Source of the DNA: Anoxybacter fermentans
GTDB taxonomy: Bacteria; Bacillota; Halanaerobiia; DY22613
Reading direction: 5' to 3'
DNA: 64,000 nucleotides
Assembly: GCF_003991135.1 (NCBI RefSeq)
Contig: NZ_CP016379.1
Coordinates: 2,728,001 to 2,792,000 of the forward strand
Both the position numbers and the translations under genes were made by a program. Under the pieces are notes generated by a model. It was not told the origin of the DNA, made no database searches, and worked only from the letters and a program-made list of their open reading frames with translations. Position 1 is the first letter of the stretch; the number at the start of each line of letters is the position of its first letter. This document shows, in pieces, positions 37,538-46,557 of the stretch.

Positions 37538-38887
37538 GTGAAAAGAGCATATCTCTTGCTTGGACTGTTGCTTTTAACAATGATATTTTCTGGAACTGTA
37601 AATGCTTCTGCAGATATAAAGGGAATGGGAAATGCCCCTGGCGCAGCAGCTATAGGTGATAATGCTATTGAATGGAATCCTGCTGCACTTAATGTAGAAA
37701 AAGGCATTTTTAAATTAGATCTGGCACTTCTAGATACTACCCTCTGGACCAACTCTTTTAGCATTATCGATATTCTTAATTATGGTGGACTTGTAGAAGG
37801 TAGTGATGCTAATTGGGATGAGGAAGAAATCGAAGAGATTCTAAATCTAATTCCCAAAACAGGGTTCAGTATCAATATGGATCATACTACCCGGCCAAAG
37901 CTGATCATTGGCCCTGTGGGATTTTCTACAGGTATTAATGTCCATGCCAGAGGTAGATTGGATAAAGACCTTTTTGAGCTATTTTTAAAGGGAAATACAC
38001 CTTATGTTGATTTGAAAGGAACTAACGAACCAGAAAAGATTCTTGATCTTACAGATACCGAACTTGACTTTCTAGCTACCGCCGATATAGGCTTAGCATT
38101 TGGTATTCCACTTCATAAATTTAAGTTTATCAAAGATAAAATCAGTAAATATTTTGACACATTATATTTTGGTACTGGTTATCATTACGTAACAGGTTTC
38201 CATGCTAATATAACCCTTACTGATGAGACTAAATTTTATCTTGGTTATGATGATGAAGGAATCCCTACTATCCGTTTCGAGGATAACAAAACCTTTAAAG
38301 AGAAACTGGATGAATTAGAAGAAGGCGCTTTATATCCATTGATCGAAGCTATTTATCCCACTGACTTTTCACATATAGGAACTGGATCAGCCCTTGACTT
38401 TGGACTATTTGCTCAACGAGATAAACTCTCTTTTGGCGTAAGTTTAATGAACCTTGGCTCCATTACTATTAAAGATGGAGAAATAATGCAATACGGATTA
38501 ATTAAAGACTCCGGAACTGAAGAAGGCTTTAGATTCTCAGAAGAACCTGTAATTACAAAATTAACTGAACCCCGCAAAGTTATGCTTCCTTCAAAGTTTA
38601 ACTTAGGAGTATCTTATAAATTCAGACGCTGGCTTTTGTTGGGCGCTCAGTTTTCCAGTACTAAAGCCGGCGAGAATTTACGCTACAATGAAATTGGCGC
38701 AGGATTAGAATTTAATCCTCTAAGAATTCTCCCCCTTCGGCTTGGTATAATTAGATCTTTTGCTAAAAATAGTACTACTTATACCGGAGGTCTGGGAATA
38801 CATTTAGGTCCTCTTAAGACTGATCTGGCAGCAACATTTGATTATAAAAGTATTTCTATGGGTGTCAATACTTCTATTGAATTTTAA
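37538..38887 (+). CDS. Outer-membrane beta-barrel-like protein
   Basis: 449 residues from a GTG ten bases after AAAGGAG. It has a signal peptide (KRAYLLLGLLLLTMIFSGTVNA), then a PorV/TraF-like N-terminus (GMGNAPGAAAIGDNAIEWNPAAL), amphipathic strands and a C-terminal strand ending in SMGVNTSIEF. The Gly-Asn-Ala, WNPAAL motif and terminal Phe are features of outer membrane barrels recognised by the BAM machinery. It follows the lipoprotein gene in an operon. Substrate unknown. Confidence 0.8.
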   Translation: MKRAYLLLGLLLLTMIFSGTVNASADIKGMGNAPGAAAIGDNAIEWNPAALNVEKGIFKLDLALLDTTLWTNSFSIIDILNYGGLVEGSDANWDEEEIEEILNLIPKTGFSINMDHTTRPKLIIGPVGFSTGINVHARGRLDKDLFELFLKGNTPYVDLKGTNEPEKILDLTDTELDFLATADIGLAFGIPLHKFKFIKDKISKYFDTLYFGTGYHYVTGFHANITLTDETKFYLGYDDEGIPTIRFEDNKTFKEKLDELEEGALYPLIEAIYPTDFSHIGTGSALDFGLFAQRDKLSFGVSLMNLGSITIKDGEIMQYGLIKDSGTEEGFRFSEEPVITKLTEPRKVMLPSKFNLGVSYKFRRWLLLGAQFSSTKAGENLRYNEIGAGLEFNPLRILPLRLGIIRSFAKNSTTYTGGLGIHLGPLKTDLAATFDYKSISMGVNTSIEF

Positions 38888-38910
38888 AAGAACAAAATGC
38901 CCTTCGGGCA

Positions 38911-39118
38911 CTGCACAAAGCTAATTTTTCGCTTCACAGTGAAATTTTTCGAACCATCTAAAGTTCGATCTCAATCGAAATAAGGCATACTAATCAACGG
39001 GCTCTCCTGGCCTTTGATTAGCTCATCACTTCCTGTGATGAGGCCTTATTTCTCCTTCGATCTCACTAAGATGGTTTAACGAAAAATTTCAACATCGCTC
39101 AAAATTAGCATTGTGCAG
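38911..39118 (+). repeat. MITE-like element, copy 7 (full, with compensatory end change)
   Basis: 208 bp, forward orientation. The ends read CTGCACAAAGCTAA and TTAGCATTGTGCAG: position 6 is changed from A to C on the left and from T to G on the right, so pairing is kept. A tight hairpin TGCCC-TTC-GGGCA (38898-38910) abuts its left end. Confidence 0.9.
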
Positions 39119-39130
39119 TTTGATTATAAT

Positions 39131-39178
39131 GTTATCCACAAACTGCAAAAAAGTATAATTTCCTAAACATTTAAAAAA
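39131..39178 (+). repeat. Third repeat family, copy A
   Basis: About 47 bp beginning GTTATCCACAAA and containing AAAAAGTATAATTTCCTAAA. It matches 59335-59382 in opposite orientation. Both copies sit next to a MITE-like element and a terminator. Confidence 0.75.
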
Positions 39179-39209
39179 TATCGACCCTTTTACAGGGTCG
39201 ATATTTTTT
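39173..39209. terminator. Bidirectional terminator between the outer-membrane and BMP genes
   Basis: A 15-bp stem AAAAAATATCGACCC with GGGTCGATATTTTTT and a 7-nt loop, between two convergent genes. Confidence 0.95.
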
Positions 39210-39232
39210 AACTTTATAAATATTTTTTCATT

Positions 39233-40231
39233 TTAGTTGCCAAACATTTCTTTTAATTCTTCCCGGGTAGAAGGAACTTTTATTTCACCAGCGATAATTT
39301 GCATCTTATATCCTTCTACGATATCAAGAGTATCTTTATCAAACATTTTCTTTGCATGTTCACTATAACCTACACCATTTTCCGCTAAACCAAGAACAAT
39401 GTGACCAGCTTTCCACTCACCTTTAATCAAAGCCTTAGATACGGTATAAACACCAACATCAACCCGCTTCAGCATACTGGTCAGTACGCTATCTGGTGCT
39501 AAGTGGAATTGAGGACTGTCAACGCCAATGGCAAAGTACTCAGGACCTTTTTCTTCAGCAGCCTTAATAACACCAATACCACAAGCACCGGAAGCGTGAT
39601 AAATAATATCAGCACCCTGAGAATATTGGGTCAGAGCCAATTCCTTACCCTTGTTTGGATCATCAAACACACCAGTATAACCAACAATAACTTCTGCATC
39701 TGGATTTACTGTTTTTACACCAGCAATAAAGCCAGCCTCAAACTTGTGAATCAATGGGAAGTCCATACCACCAATAAAACCAACTTTATTGGTCTTTGTT
39801 TTCAGACCAGCTAAAACCCCTACCAGAAAAGAACCTTCATGTTCCTTAAATGTTACAGAAGCTACATTTGGAGCATCCACAACAGAGTCAATCAGACCAA
39901 ATCTGGTATCAGGATATAATTCAGCAACTTCAGCCAGAGCATCTTGCATCAAAAAACCGATAGCCCAAACCAGGTCATATCCCTGCTCTGCAAGACTACT
40001 TAAGTTTACAACATAATCAGTCATCATAGCAGATTCAACAACAGTAACTTTTACTCCAAATTCTTCTTCTAGCCACTTCAAACCCCGATAAGCTGCATCA
40101 TTAAAGGATTGGTCTCCCAGTCCGCCAACATCTGTAACCATACCAATTTTGATTTCATCTTTGGCCAAAACCATAACTGAAAGACTTAAAAGACAAACTA
40201 CAGTTAACATAAGTACCAATAGTTTTTTCAT
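39233..40231 (-). CDS. BMP-family ABC transporter substrate-binding protein
   Basis: 332 residues from the ATG at 40231, behind GGAGG; a frame opening 8 codons earlier precedes that site. Signal peptide (KKLLVLMLTVVCLLSLSVMVLA) with no lipobox Cys. BMP/Med domain: IGMVTDVGGLGDQSFND, GYDLVWAIGFLMQDAL, GFIGGMDFPLIHKFEAGF and GVDSPQ. The family binds nucleosides or similar ligands for import. The permease and ATPase genes are not adjacent, so it either serves a transporter encoded elsewhere or lies outside the usual operon. Confidence 0.93.
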   Translation of the reverse strand: MKKLLVLMLTVVCLLSLSVMVLAKDEIKIGMVTDVGGLGDQSFNDAAYRGLKWLEEEFGVKVTVVESAMMTDYVVNLSSLAEQGYDLVWAIGFLMQDALAEVAELYPDTRFGLIDSVVDAPNVASVTFKEHEGSFLVGVLAGLKTKTNKVGFIGGMDFPLIHKFEAGFIAGVKTVNPDAEVIVGYTGVFDDPNKGKELALTQYSQGADIIYHASGACGIGVIKAAEEKGPEYFAIGVDSPQFHLAPDSVLTSMLKRVDVGVYTVSKALIKGEWKAGHIVLGLAENGVGYSEHAKKMFDKDTLDIVEGYKMQIIAGEIKVPSTREELKEMFGN

Positions 40232-40255
40232 AAAAAGCACCCTCCTGTCATTCAT

Positions 40256-40536
40256 TTTTTTATAATTATTAATTCTACAATCCGCAGCAATTCTCCTGCT
40301 TCTAATTAAATAGGTATTATATTAATTTTTTGCTTTAATTAAAAATTATCTTCCTAATTCATTTTTCTGATTCACTAACCCTGTTACAATCAAAAAAATT
40401 ATTCCCTTACTATAGCAGGAACCATATATTCCCGACCAACTACCTAAATCATTCCTGCTTTCTGGGAAAAAGCCCATCTTGAATGAAAGATTATCACAGA
40501 GCCATCGGTAAAGGAAGAATCTAGACTAATCTTCAA
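40256..40536. other. Intergenic leader upstream of the BMP gene
   Basis: No recognisable gene. On the minus strand the stretch contains GC-richer patches and several short inverted repeats (AGGAATGATT, GGTTCCTGC), and a short frame without start. A structured leader is possible but I cannot assign it to a known riboswitch class. Confidence 0.3.
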
Positions 40537-40612
40537 ACGATAGTGAAATTTCAGTCGAACTTTAGACGGTTCGAAAAATTTCTTTATAAAGCGAAAAATT
40601 AGCTTTTTACAG
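40537..40612 (-). repeat. MITE-like element, copy 8 (right arm only)
   Basis: About 76 bp matching the right part of the shortened copy 6 (TTTCAGTCGAACTTTAGA to AGCTTTTTACAG). The left arm is replaced by unrelated sequence. It lies 81 bp from full copy 9. Confidence 0.75.
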
Positions 40613-40693
40613 TAAAATCATCCTATACATTTTATTAAATATCCTTTGAAATTACCCTAAAGGAAGCTATAAAATAATCTATAAATGATTATA

Positions 40694-40900
40694 CTGCAAA
40701 AAGCTAATTTTGAGCGACATAGAAATTTTTCGCCAAATCATCTTAGCGAGATTTCCGACGAAATAAGGCTTCATTAAAGGATGTGATGAGCTAATCAAGG
40801 GCCAGGAGAGCCCTTTGATTAGGAAGCCTTATTTCAGCAGAAATCAAGCTTTAGATAATTCGAAAAATTTCTCAAGAAGCAAAAAATTAGCTTTTTGCAG
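40694..40900 (-). repeat. Three-way-junction MITE-like element, copy 9 (full)
   Basis: 207 bp, reverse orientation, 36 bp past the stop of the GerC-like gene. The first hairpin is the CATTAAAGGATGTGATG variant, also found inverted in copies 10 and 11. Confidence 0.9.
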
Positions 40901-40936
40901 TTTAACCATAAATCAAATATTGAAATAAAAATTCTT

Positions 40937-42046
40937 TTAACTTTCAATACCTATCCTCCTGATATTAACTTTAATCTTTACATGAACTACTGCCCGGGGA
41001 AATTCTTCTTCCCAGTTATGGGATTTCCAATAAGCAGGATAATATGCACGAAAATACTCACCAAAACCAAATACATCTGATTTAAACTCATGCTGAACTT
41101 TATCAATAGTTTTGGCGAATTCCCGCTCCAAACGTGCTTTTAATGCTCTTTCCGTCCTTTTGATGGTTTGAACATTGATAGCAGGAATAAGGGATGTCTG
41201 TTCAGTTAGATCTCCTTCTATTTCCAGGTTAAGATAAACATGAGGTATGTCATCTTTTACTTCTGTTTTTACATCAGTAAAAACATTACGAAAAGAAAAA
41301 GTAATTGACTCCTCATCCGGCCAGGTAGCCTGTCCGATAGTTATTGTACCATGCTTAGATTTTCCAATAATCATCTGATAAATCTGAACTTCTATATTAT
41401 CAATAGTGCCTATAAACTTATCTTTTTTAAATATAGCAATACTAAAAGCGGTAATAGTCCTTTTATCTTTAGACATGCGTAAATAGGTTGTAACCGGTTC
41501 TTTTCCTTCACGGCTTAAAGCTTCAAAAAAATCACGGAAGGAAAAATCAAGGGCCCTGGAAAATTGACTATTGGTTTTGATCAAATTAACTACATAGTCA
41601 ACTGGGAGAGGATTACTGGGATTTTTAAGTTTCCAGATATCAGCAGCCCTCCCCTCAACTACTGCAATTAAGGTCTTACGGTTAACTCTGGGATTTCGGC
41701 CTAAAGAATCCAGGTGCTTTTGAATCCCCTTTCTGGCAAAATCTTCACCTATTACTAGAATACGAAGATGACCAAACTCTATTGAACGATACAAATGAGC
41801 CTGAGCATTCATCCTGGCTTCTTCTACAGAATGGCCGGTAGATGCTACTACAGTAATAGGTTCTTTTGCTCCTTCAGCTGTAGAAGGCGAACTTAAATTC
41901 AGAGTCAAAAGATGAGGGTCATCTTTTGAAACATCCCAACTCATCCCCCATACCAGAAACTGCTCTTCAATCTCTTTTGCATCCCAACACCCTGAAAATA
42001 ATAACAATACCATAATAAGTACAACCCATATTTTAATAGTTTTCAT
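40937..42046 (-). CDS. Germinant receptor C subunit, Ger(x)C lipoprotein (operon 1)
   Basis: 369 residues. Lipoprotein signal with lipobox LFSGC, then WDAKEIEEQFLVWGMSWD, the standard Ger(x)C opening. The C-terminal domain has QHEFKSDVFGFGEYFRAYYPAYWK. It is the membrane-anchored outer subunit of a spore germinant receptor in the inner spore membrane. Third gene of a gerA-gerB-gerC operon, starting 14 bp before the end of the B-subunit gene. Confidence 0.95.
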   Translation of the reverse strand: MKTIKIWVVLIMVLLLFSGCWDAKEIEEQFLVWGMSWDVSKDDPHLLTLNLSSPSTAEGAKEPITVVASTGHSVEEARMNAQAHLYRSIEFGHLRILVIGEDFARKGIQKHLDSLGRNPRVNRKTLIAVVEGRAADIWKLKNPSNPLPVDYVVNLIKTNSQFSRALDFSFRDFFEALSREGKEPVTTYLRMSKDKRTITAFSIAIFKKDKFIGTIDNIEVQIYQMIIGKSKHGTITIGQATWPDEESITFSFRNVFTDVKTEVKDDIPHVYLNLEIEGDLTEQTSLIPAINVQTIKRTERALKARLEREFAKTIDKVQHEFKSDVFGFGEYFRAYYPAYWKSHNWEEEFPRAVVHVKIKVNIRRIGIES

Positions 42047-43145
42047 TATTATTCACCTTTCTTCGAATAATTGCTACTCCAAATACAATAGCAATAGCTG
42101 ACCAGATAACACTATTTCCTATATATCCCATTAATTCTACATATTTAAATACTTCTCCCGCGTTTTGAGGAACTATCGTTAAAAAATAAATAGGTATAGC
42201 CAGAAATAGCCCGGTATTTTTATAACCCTCTATTTTTAATATTTGTTCGATAGAGAGATTGGCCATATAGTAAAATAAAGCAATAGAACTGAAGATAATA
42301 AAAATCAAAAAATACATCAGAAAAAACTCAACCCGTTCGATGACTGGAAAGGTAAGCATTTTAAAATATTGAAGCAATGGATAAAGAAAAAATCCAATCT
42401 CAATATGTCCAAAAACAGCAATATTACTAAAAACAACAAAGGTCTTTAGAAGTACAATTATAAGTACAGCAAAATTTGAAATCTTAACTATCTCTTTATG
42501 AGAAGTATCTTCTCGTACATAGGGATACAAAAACAATAGGCTTTCAAAACCAAGATAGGCATAATAACCGGGTAAAACTGCTTTTAAAATCAGCTTTAAA
42601 CCCGCTCCTCCTACTGGCATTAGAAGCAGATCATCTCGATATAATATAAAAGGAACTAAAAATAAAGGAAGTACAGGCACAACAATCCACAGAATTGTCT
42701 GATGAAAACGCCCCAGAACTTTTATTCCATTTCGGGTTAAATAATATAGTAACCCCAGAGTAGAGATCATGATAATCTCTATTGGAGTTTTAGGCAAAAA
42801 CCAGACCGACCCAAGATCGGCTAGAGTTCGAATCGCAATAGAAGAGTAAGCCAAATAGAAGAAAAAAATCATTAATCCAGGTATTTTACCCAAATATTTT
42901 CCCAAAACCAGTTCACTAATTTGAATAAAAGTTTTATCAGGGAAATATTTCATTAAAAATAATATTATATTTACAGTGATAAAGGACAATAATCCACCTA
43001 AAAGTGTAGAGATCCACCCATCCTGAAGAGCAATTTCTGTAACAAATCTGGTTAGATCAATTAAACCTGTTCCACCCACTCCGACAACTAAAATAGCAAA
43101 TAACTGTTTAGTAGACAAAACCTTTCTACTCTTCCCTCTATTCAT
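42033..43145 (-). CDS. Germinant receptor B subunit, GerAB/APC family (operon 1)
   Basis: 370 residues with about ten membrane helices, LSTKQLFAILVVGVGGTGLIDL at the N-terminus and FHQTILWIVVPVLPLFLVPF in the middle. It belongs to the spore germination GerB branch of the amino acid/polyamine transporter superfamily and is taken to bind the germinant. It overlaps the A-subunit gene by 8 bp and the C-subunit gene by 14 bp. Confidence 0.95.
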   Translation of the reverse strand: MNRGKSRKVLSTKQLFAILVVGVGGTGLIDLTRFVTEIALQDGWISTLLGGLLSFITVNIILFLMKYFPDKTFIQISELVLGKYLGKIPGLMIFFFYLAYSSIAIRTLADLGSVWFLPKTPIEIIMISTLGLLYYLTRNGIKVLGRFHQTILWIVVPVLPLFLVPFILYRDDLLLMPVGGAGLKLILKAVLPGYYAYLGFESLLFLYPYVREDTSHKEIVKISNFAVLIIVLLKTFVVFSNIAVFGHIEIGFFLYPLLQYFKMLTFPVIERVEFFLMYFLIFIIFSSIALFYYMANLSIEQILKIEGYKNTGLFLAIPIYFLTIVPQNAGEVFKYVELMGYIGNSVIWSAIAIVFGVAIIRRKVNNNENY

Positions 43146-44727
43146 CTTCTCGATCCCCCTTCTGACCTGTCATTCTATCCACATCCTCCGGTTCCGGCGT
43201 AGATGAGCGAGTCTTCATCATCCAGAGAGGTAGTCGTAAGATGAGATCTTTAACATCATTCCATCTAAAAGGCGCAGCACCAGCCAGATAGGGTTCTCCA
43301 AACGACTCCAAAGTACAGAGATGAATCAAAAGCCAGATCCAAACCATAGCGATTCCAAATGCCCCAAAAGTTCCTGCCGCAAAAATCATGGGAAACCGCA
43401 TAAAGCGGATGGAGTAAGAAGTACTAAATTGTGGAACTATATAAGCTGAAATAGAAGAAATAGCCACAATAATTATCAAAATAGGACTGGCAAGTTTGGC
43501 CTGAACTGCAGATTGTCCAATAACCAAAGCACCAACAATACCAATAATTTGACCGATACTACCAGGAAGTCGTATACTGGCCTCCCGTATTAATTCAATA
43601 ATCGACTCCATAAAGATAGCTTCCATGATAGTAGGAAAAGGCACCCCTACCCTCGATTTGGCAACTGAAAGAATAATATCACTGGGTATAAGATATGGAT
43701 GAAAGGCCACTAAAGCTACATAGAGAGAAGTTGCCGTCATAGCTGTTAAAAAACTAACTAAACGTACAATCCTTAGTGCACTTCCAAAGATGGCCCGTTC
43801 ATAATAGTCTTCTGGGGATTGATAAAATTGGATAAAGACCCCCGGTACAATTGTAACCTGTGGGGTACCATCAACGATTATAGCCACTTTTCCCTCTAAT
43901 AAGTTTCCTGCCACCCGGTCGGGACGTTCTGTAATTATAATCTGTGGGAATGGCGAATATATATTGTCTTCTATAAATTCTTCCAAATGACCGCTCTCAA
44001 AAACCCCATCTATATTAACAGTTTTAAGTCGTTTTTCTACCTCTTCTATCAATTCATCTTTGGCAATCCCCTGAATATACATAATAGCTACATCAGTATT
44101 GGTTTTCTTTCCTAGTTGAACCATCTTCAATTTCAGATTTGGATCCTTAATTCTCCGCCGTATTAAAGCAGTATTAAAACGTAAAGTTTCCACAAAACCT
44201 TCTCTAGAACCCCGGATAATACTTTCAGCTTCGGGTTCCTGTACATTCCTGGCCTCCCAGCCACGGCTATTAATAATTAAAGCTAAATCACATTTTTCCA
44301 ATAAAAGAATGACTTCTCCAGATAAAACCCCATTAATCAATTTATACATATCACGTTCTTCTTTAACCTCACCTACAAAAAGGTCTAAATTTTTTAGACG
44401 TTTTAATCTTTCAATAGGAGTAAGTTCATCAGAATAATTTTCTTTTTTAATTTTCATAATGGAATGAAGGATATGATTGTTCAAGGTTACCCTATCTACC
44501 AATCCATCCAAATAAATGATCGTAGCAGCCACTGGTTTGTCCATATTAAGTTTAAGTTCGCGGAAGATAACATCAGAACAGTCCTGAAAAACTTTTTTCA
44601 TCCGGCAGAGATTATCTTTATAATTTTCTGTAAGAAAACTTTCTCCTTCAACGATATATGTATCAGCAACAAGCCCTTTATCAGGCTGAAATCTCTTTTT
44701 GATCCTTCTTAAAAAATTCCTGAACAT
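43138..44727 (-). CDS. Germinant receptor A subunit, GerAA family (operon 1)
   Basis: 529 residues, ATG behind AGGAGGTGGGG. The soluble N-terminal half contains GWEARNVQEPEAESIIRGSREGFVETL and LIRRRIKDPNLK. The membrane half contains FYQSPEDYYERAIFGSALRIVR, PFPTIMEAIFMESIIELIREA and LPGSIGQIIGIVGALVIGQ. These are hallmarks of the A subunit, which oligomerises into an ion channel on germinant binding. It is the first gene of the operon. Confidence 0.96.
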   Translation of the reverse strand: MFRNFLRRIKKRFQPDKGLVADTYIVEGESFLTENYKDNLCRMKKVFQDCSDVIFRELKLNMDKPVAATIIYLDGLVDRVTLNNHILHSIMKIKKENYSDELTPIERLKRLKNLDLFVGEVKEERDMYKLINGVLSGEVILLLEKCDLALIINSRGWEARNVQEPEAESIIRGSREGFVETLRFNTALIRRRIKDPNLKLKMVQLGKKTNTDVAIMYIQGIAKDELIEEVEKRLKTVNIDGVFESGHLEEFIEDNIYSPFPQIIITERPDRVAGNLLEGKVAIIVDGTPQVTIVPGVFIQFYQSPEDYYERAIFGSALRIVRLVSFLTAMTATSLYVALVAFHPYLIPSDIILSVAKSRVGVPFPTIMEAIFMESIIELIREASIRLPGSIGQIIGIVGALVIGQSAVQAKLASPILIIIVAISSISAYIVPQFSTSYSIRFMRFPMIFAAGTFGAFGIAMVWIWLLIHLCTLESFGEPYLAGAAPFRWNDVKDLILRLPLWMMKTRSSTPEPEDVDRMTGQKGDREDE

Positions 44728-44866
44728 AACCCCACCTCCTACTTTTCAGCTTTCCCATTTTTGAGTCATACATAACCGGTAAAGATTACCTGTAATCTGG
44801 CAGGGGCTGAGTGGTTAAAACTAATTCCGTTTTACATTCTTCTTTGCTAAATCATATATAATTTTA

Positions 44867-45074
44867 CTGCAAAAAGCTAATTTTTCGCTTCTTGAGAAAT
44901 TTTTAGAATCATCTAAAGCTCGATTTCCGTCGAAATAAGGCTTCCTAATTAAAGGGCCATCCTGGCCCTTGATTAGCTCATCACATCCTTTAATGAGGCC
45001 TTATTTCGTCGGAAATCTCACTAAGATGATTTGGCAAAAAATTTCTATGTCGCTCAAAATTAGCTTTTTTGCAG
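44867..45074 (+). repeat. Three-way-junction MITE-like element, copy 10 (full)
   Basis: 208 bp, forward orientation, between the start of germinant operon 1 and the terminator of the coat operon. It has the CATCACATCCTTTAATGAG variant of the second hairpin and one extra T in the right end. Confidence 0.9.
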
Positions 45075-45106
45075 TATAATCATGAATTTATTCTAAAAAA
45101 ATCCTA

Positions 45107-45135
45107 AAGCGGTCAGGAAAAATTCCCGACCGCTT
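45107..45135 (-). terminator. Terminator of the CotJ operon
   Basis: AAGCGGTC and GACCGCTT pair, with GG/CC extending inward; on the minus strand TAGGATTTTTTT follows. Confidence 0.85.
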
Positions 45136-45152
45136 CTATTATATCATTCAAC

Positions 45153-45443
45153 CTAATCATGTAAGTAATCTTCATCTTCTTTATAATCCATCATTGGAAA
45201 CATCGGATACATCATTGGCATATGCCCCATCATATAAGGATGCATTGGATAATACATTGGGTAAGGTCTTGGATAATGATACATGTGGTACATAGGATAC
45301 ATATGTTTGCAATAATTAGGCATATGACAGTAATAAGGCATGTGATAATGATGAGCCATATGACCATAATAGGGCATATGACTATGATAAGACATATTGC
45401 CATAATAAGGCATATGGTAGTAATCATATTTATATTTTTGCAT
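45153..45443 (-). CDS. His/Tyr/Met/Pro-rich spore coat-like protein
   Basis: About 96 residues from the ATG at 45443, nine bases after AAAGG. Composition is extreme: repeated HMPYYGHM, HYHMPYYCHMPNYCKHMYPM and MYYPMHPYMM blocks, with an acidic tail (DYKEDEDYLHD). Tyr-, His- and Met-rich low-complexity proteins are typical of spore coat or crust layers, and His/Met/Cys could bind metal. It is the last gene behind cotJA, cotJB and cotJC, 35 bp after its neighbour. The coat assignment is from context and composition. Confidence 0.7.
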   Translation of the reverse strand: MQKYKYDYYHMPYYGNMSYHSHMPYYGHMAHHYHMPYYCHMPNYCKHMYPMYHMYHYPRPYPMYYPMHPYMMGHMPMMYPMFPMMDYKEDEDYLHD

Positions 45444-45487
45444 AAACATCATCCTTTCTGTATTTTAAATAATCTTTTTAAATAATC

Positions 45488-45871
45488 TTATAGAACCGGA
45501 CAATTGATTATAATATCCGTTTTTTTAATTTTATAGTCGGATTCCATAATCTGTTTAACCGAACGAATAGATTGAGGAATAAAATTCTTTGGTACTATAA
45601 CATATACAACTTTCCATAAGGGTGTATAATCTTCGTCTATTGGAACTACATCAATCACATTATCCTGCCCTTTAACTCTTATGGGATTTCCTTCATCATC
45701 AAAACCATATATAAATTGATAAATGTCTTTGACCAAATTTTTTTCTTCACTTAGAATTACTGGGCCAAGATTTAAATAATAAACTCTTTTGTAATTATAC
45801 CAACCACCATTAAATTTCTGATTAAAAGGGTTATTATAAATAAGATATAGAGGATATCTCTTATACTTCAT
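45488..45871 (-). CDS. Conserved-looking hypothetical protein in the CotJ operon
   Basis: 127 residues, ATG behind AAAGGAGGG. No signal peptide, no membrane segment. The C-terminal half, DVVPIDEDYTPLWKVVYVIVP and PQSIRSVKQIMESDYKI, then INCPVL, looks like a compact conserved domain that I cannot name. The N-terminus is Tyr/Asn-rich. It lies between cotJC and the His/Tyr-rich gene, so a coat role is likely by position. Confidence 0.7.
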   Translation of the reverse strand: MKYKRYPLYLIYNNPFNQKFNGGWYNYKRVYYLNLGPVILSEEKNLVKDIYQFIYGFDDEGNPIRVKGQDNVIDVVPIDEDYTPLWKVVYVIVPKNFIPQSIRSVKQIMESDYKIKKTDIIINCPVL

Positions 45872-45971
45872 GAAGTCCCTCCTTTCTTAATAGTATTTAC
45901 ACATTACAATAATACTTATTTTATAGCCTTATCTGGCCATTAAAGACCCCTTAAAGAATACTGGCAAGAAA

Positions 45972-46544
45972 TTAATAAAATCTTTTACTTTCCTGATATT
46001 CAAATACTTTCCTAAGAGTCTCACCAAAACGTTGGAAATGTACAATTTCTCTTTCACGGAGGAATTTGAGAGTATCCTTAACTCCCGGATCATCTGTCAT
46101 TCTAATCAGATGTTCATAAGTAGCCCGGGCCTTCTGCTCAGCCGCCATATCCTCATGTAAGTCAGCAATAGGATCACCTTTAGCCTGAATATAGGCAGCT
46201 GTCCAGGCATTTCCGGATGCATCATGCGGAAAAAGAGCTTCCCCATGATTAACATAATGGGCTGCCAGTGGAGATTTTTTGATCTCCTCTTCACTCACAC
46301 CACGTGTTAACTTAAAAATAAGGGTTGCAATAATTTCCCAGTGAGCAAATTCTTCCGTTCCAATATCAGTTAAGATCCCTTCTGCTTCCTTAATAGGCAT
46401 ATAATATCTCTGGTTCAGATACCGGACTCCAGCAGAGAGTTCTCCATCTGGCCCACCGTATTGCTCATATAAAATAAATGCCAATCGCAGGTCAGGACCA
46501 TCAACATGAACCGGATATTGCAATTTCTTTTCATAAATCCACAT
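45972..46544 (-). CDS. cotJC: Spore coat protein CotJC (manganese catalase-like)
   Basis: 190 residues, ATG behind GGGGGA. Ferritin-like four-helix bundle of the manganese catalase family: FILYEQYGGPDGELSAGVRYLNQRYYMP, then ILTDIGTEEFAHWEII and AAEQKARATYEHLI. The Glu and His ligands (GTEEFAHWE, EDMAAEQKA, REREIVHFQRF) appear to be present. It is a coat-associated protein, possibly with catalase activity protecting the spore. It starts 13 bp after cotJB. Confidence 0.95.
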   Translation of the reverse strand: MWIYEKKLQYPVHVDGPDLRLAFILYEQYGGPDGELSAGVRYLNQRYYMPIKEAEGILTDIGTEEFAHWEIIATLIFKLTRGVSEEEIKKSPLAAHYVNHGEALFPHDASGNAWTAAYIQAKGDPIADLHEDMAAEQKARATYEHLIRMTDDPGVKDTLKFLREREIVHFQRFGETLRKVFEYQESKRFY

Positions 46545-46557
46545 ATTCTTTCCCCCT

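Noticed and set aside
40256-40536. Purine-type riboswitch upstream of the BMP-family gene
   Set aside because: Considered because BMP proteins import nucleosides, but none of the conserved purine riboswitch loop sequences could be found.
45222-45485. 87-codon plus-strand His/Ile-rich frame
   Set aside because: Shadow of the His/Tyr/Met-rich coat gene on the opposite strand.
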